39,689 bases of DNA from Gemmatimonadaceae bacterium (GCA_014379205.1 JACMME010000162.1:1-39689), one strand, 5' to 3'. Counted from the first letter of the stretch, positions 18,164 through 26,604 are shown. The notes: generated by a model not told the origin, from the letters alone. Made by a program: numbers and translations.

Positions 18164-19579
18164 GTGCGAAACATGATTACAGTCGCAGTCGTGGCAGCCA
18201 GCCTTGTTCTCGGGCACACGCCAATTGATGCGCAACGAGCGGTTCCCGCGAACCGAACCGCGGGATTTGCCAACCGGGCACCGGGCACCGAGCTCCGGGC
18301 ACCACGCTCGTTCCGCACCAATGCTGAGGCCACATACCCAGGAGATCCGGCCGACTCGCTCTACCGGGCCGCGCGATCCGCGATGAATCGCAGCGAGTAC
18401 GGACGGGCTGCTGAGCTCTTCCGACAGGTAACGGACCGCTTTCCCAAATCAGCGTACGCTGGAGACGCTCTCTACTGGCAAGGTTTTGCATTGTATCGCC
18501 GTGGTTCCAACAATGGCGATCTGGAGAATGCCGTGAAGGCGCTGGAGCTGCAGGGAGAGCGGTATCCGAAGGCGAGCACCCGAAGTGACGCACAGGCGCT
18601 GCTCGTACGCATCCGGGGCGAGCTCGCCCGCCGCGGTGATGAGGGTTCCGGCAGACGCATCGCGCAGGATGCTGGACGCGCGACCGCGCGATGCCCGGCG
18701 GACGATGACGATGACGACATGCGAATTGCCGCTCTCAACGCGCTTCAGCAGATGGATTCGGACCAGGCGCTGCCCATCCTCCGTGAAGTTCTGGATCGTC
18801 GCGATGCCTGTTCTGTGGCCCTACGCCGCAAAGCTGTCTTTCTCGTTGCTCAGACCAACACCGAGGCAGGTGGAGAGCTTCTGGTGAAGGTGATCGGGTC
18901 AGACCCCGACGCAGAGGTGCGGCGTCAAGCCGTCTTCTGGCTGTCGGAAGTACCAGGTGAGCGCGCCGTTACAGTGCTCGACTCAATCCTCCGCAATACC
19001 AGGGATACAGACATTCAGGAGAAGGCGGTGTTTGCTCTGTCACAGCATGAGAGCTCGCGTGCGCGCGTGCTCCTGCGCGGAATCGCTGAGAGCGGAAACA
19101 TCACCGAGGAGCTGAGGTCCAGAGCGATCTTCGCCATTGGCCACCATTCCGGAACGCGCGAAGACGGTGTCTTTCTCCGTTCGCTCTATCCCAGGCTTAC
19201 CAGCGAGCGCCTGAGAGAAACGCTCATCCAGTCCGTCGCCCAGATCGAGTCGGCCGATGTCAGGGCGTGGTTGTTGTCGCTCGTGTCGAATGATGAACAA
19301 CCACTCGAGGTACGCAAGAAAGCTCTCTTCTGGGCCGGGCAGAACGTGACCGCGGTGAGCGATCTCATCAACCTGTACGAGGAACTTTCAGACCAGGAAA
19401 TGCGCGAGCAGCTGATCTGGGTTCTGTCTGATCGCAAAGAGACTAAAGCGACGGACAAGCTGATCGACATCGCCAGGAACGACAAGAATCGCGAATCGCG
19501 CAAGAAGGCGATTTTCTGGCTCGGCCAACAAAACGATCCTCGTGTAAAGAAACTTCTGCTGGAGATCATCAACCAATGA
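18164..19579 (+). CDS. exported TPR plus HEAT-repeat protein (triad member 1)
   Basis: This 471-residue protein has an N-terminal signal peptide (VRNMITVAVVAASLVLG, cleavage near DAQ). A short linker partly encoded by 7-bp repeat DNA follows. Then comes a TPR-like segment (SLYRAARSAMNRSEYGRAAELF, AYAGDALYWQGFALYRRG) resembling the C-terminal part of CpoB/YbgF proteins, and an acidic run of six Asp. About eight HEAT-type helical repeats finish it, marked by RRQAVFWLSE, QEKAVFALSQ, RSRAIFAIGHH, RKKALFWAGQ and RKKAIFWLGQ. Its last 140 residues are very close to those of the next protein. HEAT arrays bind proteins; the partner is unknown. The start is GTG, fixed by AAGGAG. Confidence 0.8.
   Translation: MRNMITVAVVAASLVLGHTPIDAQRAVPANRTAGFANRAPGTELRAPRSFRTNAEATYPGDPADSLYRAARSAMNRSEYGRAAELFRQVTDRFPKSAYAGDALYWQGFALYRRGSNNGDLENAVKALELQGERYPKASTRSDAQALLVRIRGELARRGDEGSGRRIAQDAGRATARCPADDDDDDMRIAALNALQQMDSDQALPILREVLDRRDACSVALRRKAVFLVAQTNTEAGGELLVKVIGSDPDAEVRRQAVFWLSEVPGERAVTVLDSILRNTRDTDIQEKAVFALSQHESSRARVLLRGIAESGNITEELRSRAIFAIGHHSGTREDGVFLRSLYPRLTSERLRETLIQSVAQIESADVRAWLLSLVSNDEQPLEVRKKALFWAGQNVTAVSDLINLYEELSDQEMREQLIWVLSDRKETKATDKLIDIARNDKNRESRKKAIFWLGQQNDPRVKKLLLEIINQ
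18276..18303. repeat. in-frame GGGCACC 7-bp repeats inside a coding region
   Basis: GGGCACC, GGGCACC, GAGCTCC and GGGCACC lie head to tail just after the signal-peptide region of the HEAT protein and encode RAPGTELRAP. The unit matches the intergenic array at 7443-7577. An upstream CCCGCG/CGCGGG inverted repeat (18245-18264) adjoins it. It looks like repeat DNA tolerated in a disordered linker. Confidence 0.75.
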
Positions 19580-20886
19580 TGCGGTCTACTTTTGACAAGA
19601 GTGTGCGACTGAGAGCGCCGCTTTGCCTCGCGGCGGTGCTTGCCCTGGCTGCTCCGTCGGTTGCCGGCGCGCAGACGATCGCATCGCGCGTGGCCGCCAT
19701 TCAGAACGGCACGGTGGAGATGTCGATTCCTGCAAAAAGCGGCGTCTGCGGCGACGACAGGGACATAGTAGGATTTCGGCGTACACTGTACATCTGGCCG
19801 TCGCTGGAGACGCACGGTACCTGGTCGGGAGTAAACTGCGTTCCCGGGAATCTTCGTGTGAGGCTCACGCTCAAGGGCGGCTCCATCACCACTATCCGAA
19901 CGCACGTGGGTGATGGGAAGCGATCGAATTCGAAAGCCACCGCTGATCTCGGTGTCGTCCCGGCAGCCGAAGCCGCGGATTACTTCCTCTCGCTGGCGTC
20001 CCGGCTGGATGGCCGCGCCAGCAAGGATGCAATCATTCCAGCGGTGCTCGCCGACGACGTAAAGATCTTGCCCGCCTTGTCACGAATAAGTCGCGACGCA
20101 AGTCGACCCAAGGAAACGCGCCATCAAGCCATCCGGTGGATTGGCGAGATGGGCGAAGACGGTGCCTTGCTGTTCCTGAATGAACTGGCTGCTGCCAGCG
20201 AGCAGGATATGAATATCCGTGAGCACGCACTCATGGGCCTGGCATACCTGCCCGACGGGCAGGGCGTGACCTCGCTGATCCGGATTGCCCGATCCTCACC
20301 CGATAGGAAGCTTCGCGAGAAAGGCATTTTCTGGCTCAGTCAGGCGGAAGATCCGGCAGCGCGGCGAACGTTGCGAGAGATGGCGTCGTCGAACGACGTT
20401 CCCGAGGACGAACGCGGTCACGTGATCTTCGCTCTCGGGCATCACGATCCGACTGAAGAAGACGGCGTTTTCCTCCGTTCACTGTACAGCCGCACCACTC
20501 ACACACTGAAGGACAAAATCATTCAGTCGGTTGCACAGGGAGACGAGGGTGACGATAGCGGCGGGCGCTGGTTGTTGGCGCTTGCCGCCAATGAAGCGGA
20601 ACCGATGGAGCTTCGGAAAAACGCGCTGTTTTGGGCCGGTCAGTCCGAGCAGACCTCCGTGGAAGACCTGATAAAGGGATACAGCGTCGCCACCGAACCG
20701 CAGCTGAAGGAGCATCACGTTTTCGTCCTGTCGCAACGTGAGGAGAGCAAGGCGACGGACAAGCTGATGGACATTGCGCGCAACGACGACGACCCTGAAG
20801 CCAGAAAAAAGGCGCTCTTTTGGCTCGGCCAGACGGATGATCCGCGCGTAGCCAAGTTCCTTCAACAGATGATACTAAAGAGATGA
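19576..20886 (+). CDS. exported Cys-domain plus HEAT-repeat protein (triad member 2)
   Basis: This 436-residue protein has a signal peptide (hydrophobic core LCLAAVLALAAPSVAGA, cleavage near AQT). An N-terminal domain of about 100 residues has two cysteines, Cys58 (SGVCGDD) and Cys88 (VNCVPGN), likely a disulfide in the periplasm. The domain also has a VRLTLKGGSITTIRTHVG strand region. HEAT repeats fill residues 140-436 (RHQAIRWIGE, REKGIFWLSQ, GHVIFALGHHDPTEEDGVFL, RKNALFWAGQ, RKKALFWLGQTDDPR). The repeats match member 1 and the Cys domain matches member 3. No catalytic motif is seen. It overlaps both neighbours by 4 bp. Confidence 0.8.
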   Translation: MMRSTFDKSVRLRAPLCLAAVLALAAPSVAGAQTIASRVAAIQNGTVEMSIPAKSGVCGDDRDIVGFRRTLYIWPSLETHGTWSGVNCVPGNLRVRLTLKGGSITTIRTHVGDGKRSNSKATADLGVVPAAEAADYFLSLASRLDGRASKDAIIPAVLADDVKILPALSRISRDASRPKETRHQAIRWIGEMGEDGALLFLNELAAASEQDMNIREHALMGLAYLPDGQGVTSLIRIARSSPDRKLREKGIFWLSQAEDPAARRTLREMASSNDVPEDERGHVIFALGHHDPTEEDGVFLRSLYSRTTHTLKDKIIQSVAQGDEGDDSGGRWLLALAANEAEPMELRKNALFWAGQSEQTSVEDLIKGYSVATEPQLKEHHVFVLSQREESKATDKLMDIARNDDDPEARKKALFWLGQTDDPRVAKFLQQMILKR

Positions 20887-21659
20887 GAAATGCCTTGGCT
20901 GGTGCCGCCATTTGCATTTTGAGTGCGATCACGAATGCAACCGGCCAGTCACTCGCCCGCCGAGTGGCAGACGCGCCTGATGGCGCTGTTCAGTTCAACT
21001 TCGCCGCTCGGGCTGGCGTGTGCGGCGGAGGCCCGGATGTAATACGAATTGGAAGGAGCACATTCGGATCTTTTTCCATGCGGAATCTCAGGCGAGAAAC
21101 CTGTGAACCCGGGCCTGTTCACATCGTGCTGAAACGACAAGCAGGAGAGATCACGGGTCTCAAGACATACGTAGGGGACGCAGTCTCGGATGGGGGAACC
21201 AATCTCGGCTCCGTTTCAACGAAGGACGCGACCGACTACTTACTCGCGCTAGCGCCGCGCCTGCCGGGCGGCGCGGGCAGCCGTGCTGTTCTCGCAGCGG
21301 CGATCGCCGACAGCGCGGTTATCTGGCCCGCGCTTCTCACACTTGCGCGTGACTCGGGCATTCCTCGTCCGACTCATGAAGCGGCGACATTCTGGCTCGG
21401 ACGAGCGGCGTCGGTTGCCGCCACCGGTCAGTCCGATGCCGCATTGGATGAAGATGTTGAGGATGACGCGACATCGGTCCGCACGCAGGCGGTTTTCGCC
21501 TTGTCGCAGCTGTCCCACAACGACGGTGTTCCCGAGCTTCTACAAGTCGCTCGAACGCACCGTGACGCGCTTATCCGCAAGCGTGCCATCTTCTGGCTCG
21601 GTCAGTCAGGCGATCCACGCGCATTGCAACTGTTTGAAGAGCTTCTGAGCGGTAAATAG
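20883..21659 (+). CDS. exported Cys-domain plus short HEAT protein (triad member 3)
   Basis: This 258-residue protein repeats the plan of member 2 in shorter form: signal peptide (ALAGAAICILSAITNATG), a domain with Cys47 (AGVCGGG) and Cys74 (ETCEPGP), an EITGLKTYVGDAV segment matching member 2, and a TDYLLALAPRLPGG segment. Three HEAT-like repeats follow (HEAATFWLGR, RTQAVFALSQ, RKRAIFWLGQSGDPR). The Cys spacing is shorter than in member 2 (27 versus 30 residues). The final repeat ends with LFEELLSGK. It closes the sigma-factor operon; a 214-bp gap follows. Function unknown. Confidence 0.78.
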   Translation: MRNALAGAAICILSAITNATGQSLARRVADAPDGAVQFNFAARAGVCGGGPDVIRIGRSTFGSFSMRNLRRETCEPGPVHIVLKRQAGEITGLKTYVGDAVSDGGTNLGSVSTKDATDYLLALAPRLPGGAGSRAVLAAAIADSAVIWPALLTLARDSGIPRPTHEAATFWLGRAASVAATGQSDAALDEDVEDDATSVRTQAVFALSQLSHNDGVPELLQVARTHRDALIRKRAIFWLGQSGDPRALQLFEELLSGK

Positions 21660-21873
21660 CTCGCGGGCCATCTCGCGTCACGAGGGGAGCGGGGTAGCGC
21701 TGTCCACTTGCGTCGCCGATCCTCCGGGATGGCGGTATCTTTTCCCACATGAGCCGAGCTTGTCGTTCGAACCGCAGGCGAAGGGAGAAAAGTCCGACCA
21801 GAAGTAAGCTTGGGGAAGCCAGGGTCGGAGAGGTTCAGTTGCACCTACCTCGTCAAACTCGTTCAGGCAGCTA
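21660..21873. other. spacer between the HEAT operon and the glycosyltransferase
   Basis: This 214-bp gap holds no convincing gene, RNA or terminator. A weak CTCG/CGAG inverted repeat occurs shortly after the stop, without a T-run. The PTS-region promoter may lie here but is not assignable by eye. Confidence 0.4.
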
Positions 21874-23001
21874 GTGCGGCTTCTCCTGGTCAACTGGAAC
21901 GATCGCGAGAATCCGCACGCCGGTGGTGCCGAGCTTCACCTGCACCAGATTTTCGGGCGGCTTGCCTCTCGCGGTCACGATGTTACTCTGCTATGCAGCG
22001 GATGGAAGGGCTGCCAGCGTCGAGTAACGCTCGATGGAATCAATATCCATCGGATCGGCACCAGATATACCTTCCCGTTCACCGCGCGGCGTTACTACAG
22101 CGCTACCTTCGCCACAGCCGGGTTTGACGTCCTCATCGAGGACCTCAACAAGATCCCTCTGTTCACGCCGCGCTGGAGAGGGCCGCGCGTGTTGGCACTC
22201 GTGCACCACCTGTTCGGTGTGACAGCGTTCCGGGAAGCTTCGCTTCCTGTAGCCGCTGCCGTGTGGCTCGCTGAACGGCCGCTCGCACGCGCTTATCGCG
22301 GTGTACCTTTCCAAGCTGTGAGCGAGAGCACTGCCATGGACCTGGTGACGCGAGGTGTGCCCCGCCAAGCCATTCGCGTCATCTTCAATGGAATCGAAAC
22401 GGAGCGCTTCACGCCTGACCCGAGTCAACGATCGGCAACGCCGCTGTTTGCTTACCTCGGACGCCTGAAAAAGTACAAAGGGGTGGAGCTGGTCTTGCGC
22501 GCCTTCGCGCAGCTCGCGCACCCGACAGCTTCGCTGGTAATCGCCGGAAGCGGCGACTATCGGCCACGACTCGAAAGTATCTCCCGTTCGCTTGACCTCG
22601 GTGACCGCGTGCGGTTTCTTGGATTCATCCCCGAAACGGAGAAGTTGGCGCTGCTGAGGCGCGCATGGGCGCTTGTTTTCGCTTCACCAAAGGAAGGCTG
22701 GGGACTTACGAATCTGGAGGGTGCGGCGTGCGGAACGCCAGCTGTGGTCTCGGATTCGCCCGGGCTGCGCGAATCGGTAATCGGTGGCCGAACGGGAATT
22801 CTTGTCCCCCATGGCGATATTTCAGCGATGGCGGCAGCGCTTGGCAAGTTTGCTGCATCGTCGGATATGGTTCGTGTGATGGGTGCGGCCGCACGAACTT
22901 TTGCCGAACGGTTTACCTGGGATGCGGCCGCCACGGAGACAGAAGAGCATTTGTTGGAAGTTGTGAGAGCAGAGAAGGGTAACCGAGGTACGGGGAGGTG
23001 A
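21874..23001 (+). CDS. GT4-family glycosyltransferase
   Basis: The 375-residue protein has a GT-B fold. The N-terminal acceptor domain starts MRLLLVNWNDRENPHAGGAE (Gly-rich loop after the first strand), and the C-terminal donor domain has LFAYLGRLKKYKGVELVLRA, VIAGSGDYRPRLE and VRFLGFIPETEKL. The E-x7-E signature is in ASPKEGWGLTNLEGAACGTP, typical of retaining GT4 enzymes. It transfers an activated sugar, probably to a cell-surface polysaccharide or lipid; the donor is not predictable. The start is GTG. Its stop overlaps the strong ribosome binding site of hpf, so it may be the first gene of the PTS transcript. Confidence 0.87.
   Translation: MRLLLVNWNDRENPHAGGAELHLHQIFGRLASRGHDVTLLCSGWKGCQRRVTLDGINIHRIGTRYTFPFTARRYYSATFATAGFDVLIEDLNKIPLFTPRWRGPRVLALVHHLFGVTAFREASLPVAAAVWLAERPLARAYRGVPFQAVSESTAMDLVTRGVPRQAIRVIFNGIETERFTPDPSQRSATPLFAYLGRLKKYKGVELVLRAFAQLAHPTASLVIAGSGDYRPRLESISRSLDLGDRVRFLGFIPETEKLALLRRAWALVFASPKEGWGLTNLEGAACGTPAVVSDSPGLRESVIGGRTGILVPHGDISAMAAALGKFAASSDMVRVMGAAARTFAERFTWDAAATETEEHLLEVVRAEKGNRGTGR
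22994..23000 (+). promoter_or_regulatory. ribosome binding site of hpf
   Basis: GGAGGTG lies 5 bp before the GTG at 23006 and overlaps the glycosyltransferase stop. This strong site supports the GTG start and likely high translation of the hibernation factor. Confidence 0.75.
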
Positions 23002-23005
23002 GTTC

Positions 23006-23317
23006 GTGGAGATAATCTTTCATGCGCACAATGCGGTGATCTCGGACAACATGCGGCTTCGGGCGGAGCGTGTAGTGCGGAAGCTCTCGCGCCGGATCAC
23101 CCGTGCGGTCGATGCCATCGTGCGGTTTGAGCAGGACGGACCAATAAGACGCGTGGAAGTAATGTTGCACGCTTCGGGCAAGCCTGCGCTGGTCGCCGAG
23201 GGCCGGGGCCGCAACTACGGGCCCGCGCTTGGCGAAGCCATCGACCGTATCGAGTCTCAGCTGCGCCACGTGAAGAGGACACCCAAGGCGCGAGCGAAAA
23301 CCTTGCAGCGAGCGTGA
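23006..23317 (+). CDS. hpf: ribosome hibernation-promoting factor (short HPF/RaiA)
   Basis: The 103-residue protein starts MEIIFHAHNAVISDNMRLRAE and has the beta-alpha-beta-beta-beta-alpha plan of the RaiA fold. Basic helices bind 16S rRNA near the decoding centre in stationary phase. VEVMLHASGKPALVAEGRG is the middle strand region. It lacks the C-terminal dimerization domain of long HPF, so this is the short form. The C terminus is Lys/Arg-rich. The neighbourhood hpf-hprK-PTS resembles the rpoN-hpf-ptsN-type clusters of Proteobacteria, though rpoN is absent here. It overlaps hprK by 4 bp. Confidence 0.88.
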   Translation: MEIIFHAHNAVISDNMRLRAERVVRKLSRRITRAVDAIVRFEQDGPIRRVEVMLHASGKPALVAEGRGRNYGPALGEAIDRIESQLRHVKRTPKARAKTLQRA

Positions 23318-24288
23318 ACAGAAAGCGCTTCACAGTGGGGTGGCTGTTCGAGCTGATGCAAGACACGTTGCAGCTCGAACTGGTTGGAAGTGATGCCGGG
23401 ATGACTCGCGAGATTACCAGCAACGAGGTGGCGAGCCCCGGGCTGGTGTTGGCCGGTTACACTGACCGCTTCGTCGCGCAGCGCATACAGGTGCTCGGCG
23501 AGACTGAAATTTCGTATTTGCACTCACTCACGCTCGACCGGCGGCGTGAGGTCCTTACGCGGTATCTGTCCTTTCCGCTACCATGCCTTTTTGTAACGAA
23601 GGCGCAGGAGCTTCCCGAAGGACTGGAGGAGATCGCTGGTAACTCCGGAGTTCCGATCCTGAGATCGGCGCTCAAGACCAACGAGTTCTACAGGCGCATG
23701 AAGCCGGCGATCGAGGAGGAATTCGCGCCGAGCGTAACGCTCCATGGGTCGTTGGCCGACGTTTATGGAGTCGGTCTTTTCTTCGTGGGTCAGAGCGGTA
23801 TCGGAAAGTCGGAATGCGTGCTCGATCTTGTCGAGCGTGGCCACCGCCTTGTTGCGGATGATCTCGTAATAGCGACCAAGCGCGGAAACGACATCATAAT
23901 CGGACGTGGCCACGAGTTGCAGAGACACCATATGGAGATCCGTGGCGTTGGCGTTATTGACGTCCAATCTATCTTTGGCATTCGCTCCGTAAGGCAGCAG
24001 AAGCGCCTCGAAGTGGTGGTTCAGCTCGAGGAATGGGACAAGGCCGCGGAGATCGACAGGACCGGGCTGGACGGCCAGACAGCCATGATACTCGATGTCC
24101 CGATACCCAAGGTGGTTATTCCCCTGAATCCGGGAAAGAACATCACGGTCGTGGCGGAAGTCGTAGCTATGAACCATCTCATGCGCTACAGTGGCGTAGA
24201 TCCGGCTCAGCTCTTCAATGACCGTCTGATCAGCCGAATGCGCGCAGCGGCTGAAGTGCGGCAATATTTACGCGAGGATGATGAGTAA
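23314..24288 (+). CDS. hprK: HPr kinase/phosphorylase
   Basis: The 324-residue protein has an N-terminal domain (about 1-130) and a catalytic domain with LHGSLADVYG (His144), the P-loop GQSGIGKS (159-166), HRLVADDLVI (Asp182/Asp183) and the HprK signature HHMEIRGVGVIDVQSIFGI. It phosphorylates the serine of HPr with ATP or pyrophosphate and also removes that phosphate. HPr, encoded in the same run, keeps the target serine. In Firmicutes Ser-P-HPr drives catabolite repression with CcpA; no CcpA is in view. The start is GTG overlapping the hpf stop. Confidence 0.95.
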   Translation: MNRKRFTVGWLFELMQDTLQLELVGSDAGMTREITSNEVASPGLVLAGYTDRFVAQRIQVLGETEISYLHSLTLDRRREVLTRYLSFPLPCLFVTKAQELPEGLEEIAGNSGVPILRSALKTNEFYRRMKPAIEEEFAPSVTLHGSLADVYGVGLFFVGQSGIGKSECVLDLVERGHRLVADDLVIATKRGNDIIIGRGHELQRHHMEIRGVGVIDVQSIFGIRSVRQQKRLEVVVQLEEWDKAAEIDRTGLDGQTAMILDVPIPKVVIPLNPGKNITVVAEVVAMNHLMRYSGVDPAQLFNDRLISRMRAAAEVRQYLREDDE

Positions 24289-24676
24289 CGCCGCCCCCGC
24301 TCTCGTGGCAGGTCATGGCGATTACGCGTCAGGTCTGGTTTCCGCAGCTGCCGAGATTATCGGAGAGGTCGCCGCGTTCGTCACGATGTCGAATCGAAAC
24401 CTTGGGGCTGACGAAATCGAGCGAGTCATGCGTGAGCTGGTTAGCTCCAGAGGCGTGCGCGTAATCTTTACGGATCTCCCTGCCGGTAGCTGCACCATAG
24501 CGGCCCGGCGCGTTGTTCGGGATCATCCGGATGTGATCCTTATTACCGGAGCCAATCTGGCTGCGCTCCTGCACTTCGCATCGCACGAAGCCGGTACTGC
24601 GTACGAGGCCGCGGCCAGCGCGGCCGAGCGCGCCAAGGCGTCGGTTCTCGTGGTGGGGTTGCCTGGTGGCGATTGA
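24278..24676 (+). CDS. PTS mannose-type EIIA component
   Basis: The 132-residue EIIA domain begins with ALVAGHGDYASGLVSAAAEI; His13 in the GHG motif is the phosphoacceptor from HPr. The fold markers FTDLPAGSCTIAARRVV and LITGANLAALLHFASH fit the mannose/sorbose family. It passes phosphate to the separate EIIB. The start ATG overlaps hprK by 11 bp, and its end overlaps the EIIB GTG by 11 bp. A second ATG 3 bp downstream is equally possible. Confidence 0.9.
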   Translation: MMSNAAPALVAGHGDYASGLVSAAAEIIGEVAAFVTMSNRNLGADEIERVMRELVSSRGVRVIFTDLPAGSCTIAARRVVRDHPDVILITGANLAALLHFASHEAGTAYEAAASAAERAKASVLVVGLPGGD

Positions 24677-25157
24677 GCTCTTCCGAATCGATGACCGCCT
24701 GATCCATGGACAGGTCGTCGTGGGTTGGGGTCAGTCCATGGGGCTTGGATTCATTGCTCTGGTAGATGACGAAGTGGCTGCCAGCGAGTGGGAGCAGGAG
24801 CTTTATCGTATGGGGGTGCCGCCGGAGATGGACGTCTATTTCAAGACAGTCGAAGACGCTGCAGTCGCCCTGGATGACTGGTTCGCCGATGAGCGCCCCG
24901 GAATCCTACTGACTGGCGATATTGACACCATGCTCAGGCTAATCGAGTTGGCGCCCGCCGTGCGTTCCGTCAACCTGGGCGGCATACATTACCGGGCCGG
25001 ACGTGATCTCAGGTTGCGTTATGTATATCTCACCACCGACGAGGAAGCCGCTCTCAGGTTGATGCAGCAACGCGGGGTTCAGGTGACGGCGCAGGACGTT
25101 CCATCTGCTCGCCCGGTCTCACTCGATGACTTGCTCGCCACCGAAACCGCGAAATGA
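24666..25157 (+). CDS. PTS mannose-type EIIB component
   Basis: The 163-residue EIIB starts MAIELFRIDDRLIHGQVVVGW; His14 in DRLIHGQV is the phosphorylation site that gives phosphate to the sugar. Later segments VDDEVAASEWEQELYRMGVP and VNLGGIHYR are normal for the family. All active-site features are intact, so a complete phosphotransfer chain is encoded. The start is GTG. Sugar specificity is unknown. Confidence 0.92.
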   Translation: MAIELFRIDDRLIHGQVVVGWGQSMGLGFIALVDDEVAASEWEQELYRMGVPPEMDVYFKTVEDAAVALDDWFADERPGILLTGDIDTMLRLIELAPAVRSVNLGGIHYRAGRDLRLRYVYLTTDEEAALRLMQQRGVQVTAQDVPSARPVSLDDLLATETAK

Positions 25158-25840
25158 GTATTGCGGAGCTGCTTCCCGTGGCTTTACTCGGCGCCGTACT
25201 GGGGCTCGATGTGGTGAGCTTTCCGCAGGCGATGATTTCACGTCCGATAGTGGCGTCAACGCTCGCGGGGGCCCTCGCTGGCAGCGCGGCATCAGGGGTT
25301 CTGGCAGGAGCCATACTTGAGCTTTTCGCGTTGGAAATGCTCGCCGTTGGAGCCTCTCGCTATCCCGAGTGGGGAACTGCCTCGGTTGTCGGGGGCGCAT
25401 TATTCGCTAGAATGGAACTGGCTGGCTGGGCTGGCGCGCTTCCGGTCTCCATCGCTACAGCTCTGCTCACTGCTTGGCTGGGTGGGTGGTCGATGTACTT
25501 GCTCCGGCGCGTGAATGGCGTGCTTGCTCGAAAGCGGCTGAAGGAGCTCGATGCGGGTTCACGGTCTGCCGTGCTGTTTCTGCAGCTAACGGGACTCACA
25601 GCGGACCTCGTTAGAGGAGGGTTGCTGACGCTGCTAGCAATGATTGCCTTCGCACCAGCTGCCCAGTATGCCGGCCGTGAATGGGCGTTCGGAGCGGCAC
25701 GATCCGAGGCGGTGCTACTGGCGCTGGCGGTGGCCACCGCGGGCGCTGCCGGCTGGCGGCTGTTTCACGCTGCTGCCGGCGCTCGCTGGCTTTTTCTCGG
25801 CGGTGCGGCTGCGGGTACCGCCCTTATTGCGCTAAGATGA
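25154..25840 (+). CDS. PTS mannose-type EIIC permease component
   Basis: The 228-residue polytopic protein starts MSIAELLPVALLGAVLGLDVVSF. About six to seven hydrophobic segments and a GxxxG-rich LAGALAGSAASGVLAGAILELFALEML region match the sorbose-type EIIC fold. It is somewhat shorter than the usual about 260 residues. With EIID it forms the sugar-translocating membrane complex. The start overlaps EIIB by 4 bp and the end overlaps EIID by 4 bp. No sugar can be assigned. Confidence 0.82.
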   Translation: MSIAELLPVALLGAVLGLDVVSFPQAMISRPIVASTLAGALAGSAASGVLAGAILELFALEMLAVGASRYPEWGTASVVGGALFARMELAGWAGALPVSIATALLTAWLGGWSMYLLRRVNGVLARKRLKELDAGSRSAVLFLQLTGLTADLVRGGLLTLLAMIAFAPAAQYAGREWAFGAARSEAVLLALAVATAGAAGWRLFHAAAGARWLFLGGAAAGTALIALR

Positions 25841-26604
25841 CAGCAAATTTGACCGTTCCGCTTCCGTTTCTAACGCGCGCCGCAATGCTGACGCGGCTGC
25901 TCGCAGTGCAGGGATCCTGGAATTACGAGATTCTATTGGGCACCGGAATTGGTTTTTGCACCGAGCCCGCTCTTAGGCTGCTGCCTGGCGGAGCGCAGGG
26001 AACCGCGTATCGCCAAGCGCTCGCGAGGCAGGTTCGCTATTTCAATTCGCATCCGTATCTGGCGGCGGTCGCCGTCGGCGCGCTCTCCCGCGCCGAGCTG
26101 GATGGGGCGCCGCCGGAGCAGATAGAGCGCTTCAGAACTGCCCTGTGCGGACCACTCGGAAGCGTGGGAGACAGACTTGTCTGGGCCGGCTGGCTTCCTC
26201 TGTGTTCGGTCGTTGGACTCGTGACATTTACACTCGGCGCGGAGCCCCTCACTACGCTGCTCGTATTCCTGGCGTTATACAACGTCGGACATCTCGGATT
26301 GAGGATCTGGGGTCTCAATGTTGGTTGGAATCAGGGCATGCGTGTCGCCTCAGCACTCGACCATCCGGCGTTGCGACACGGTCCGGTTCATATCACGCGT
26401 GCGGCGGCGGTTCTGGCAGGCGTTGCGCTTCCACTTCTGTTGCACCGATTTCTGGAAGAGTCCAGGCCACTGATAGGCCTCACGGCGATCGCGGCCGTGA
26501 TTGTAGCTGCTGGGTTGGTCAGGCTGAATGGACGCATCGAAGGTTCCCGTCTCGCCTTGGTCGGTCTCGCTCTTCTGGCGGGTTTTTCGGTCATCCCATG
26601 GTAA
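25837..26604 (+). CDS. PTS mannose-type EIID component
   Basis: The start ATG at 25837 follows the EIIC stop overlap; earlier in-frame ATGs lie within EIIC. The 255-residue protein has RYFNSHPYLAAVAVGALSRAE and GPLGSVGDRLVWAGWLPLC, the conserved EIID blocks (FFNTHPYL and MGPLAGIGDS in typical members). The usual YNHELMYGLG block reads SWNYEILLGTGIGF here. Hydrophobic helices occupy the second half. It completes the EIIC-EIID complex. It overlaps HPr by 7 bp. Confidence 0.85.
   Translation: MTANLTVPLPFLTRAAMLTRLLAVQGSWNYEILLGTGIGFCTEPALRLLPGGAQGTAYRQALARQVRYFNSHPYLAAVAVGALSRAELDGAPPEQIERFRTALCGPLGSVGDRLVWAGWLPLCSVVGLVTFTLGAEPLTTLLVFLALYNVGHLGLRIWGLNVGWNQGMRVASALDHPALRHGPVHITRAAAVLAGVALPLLLHRFLEESRPLIGLTAIAAVIVAAGLVRLNGRIEGSRLALVGLALLAGFSVIPW

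Noticed and set aside
26145-26597. Long N-terminal extension of HPr
   Set aside because: It is EIID read in another frame; HPr itself starts at 26598.
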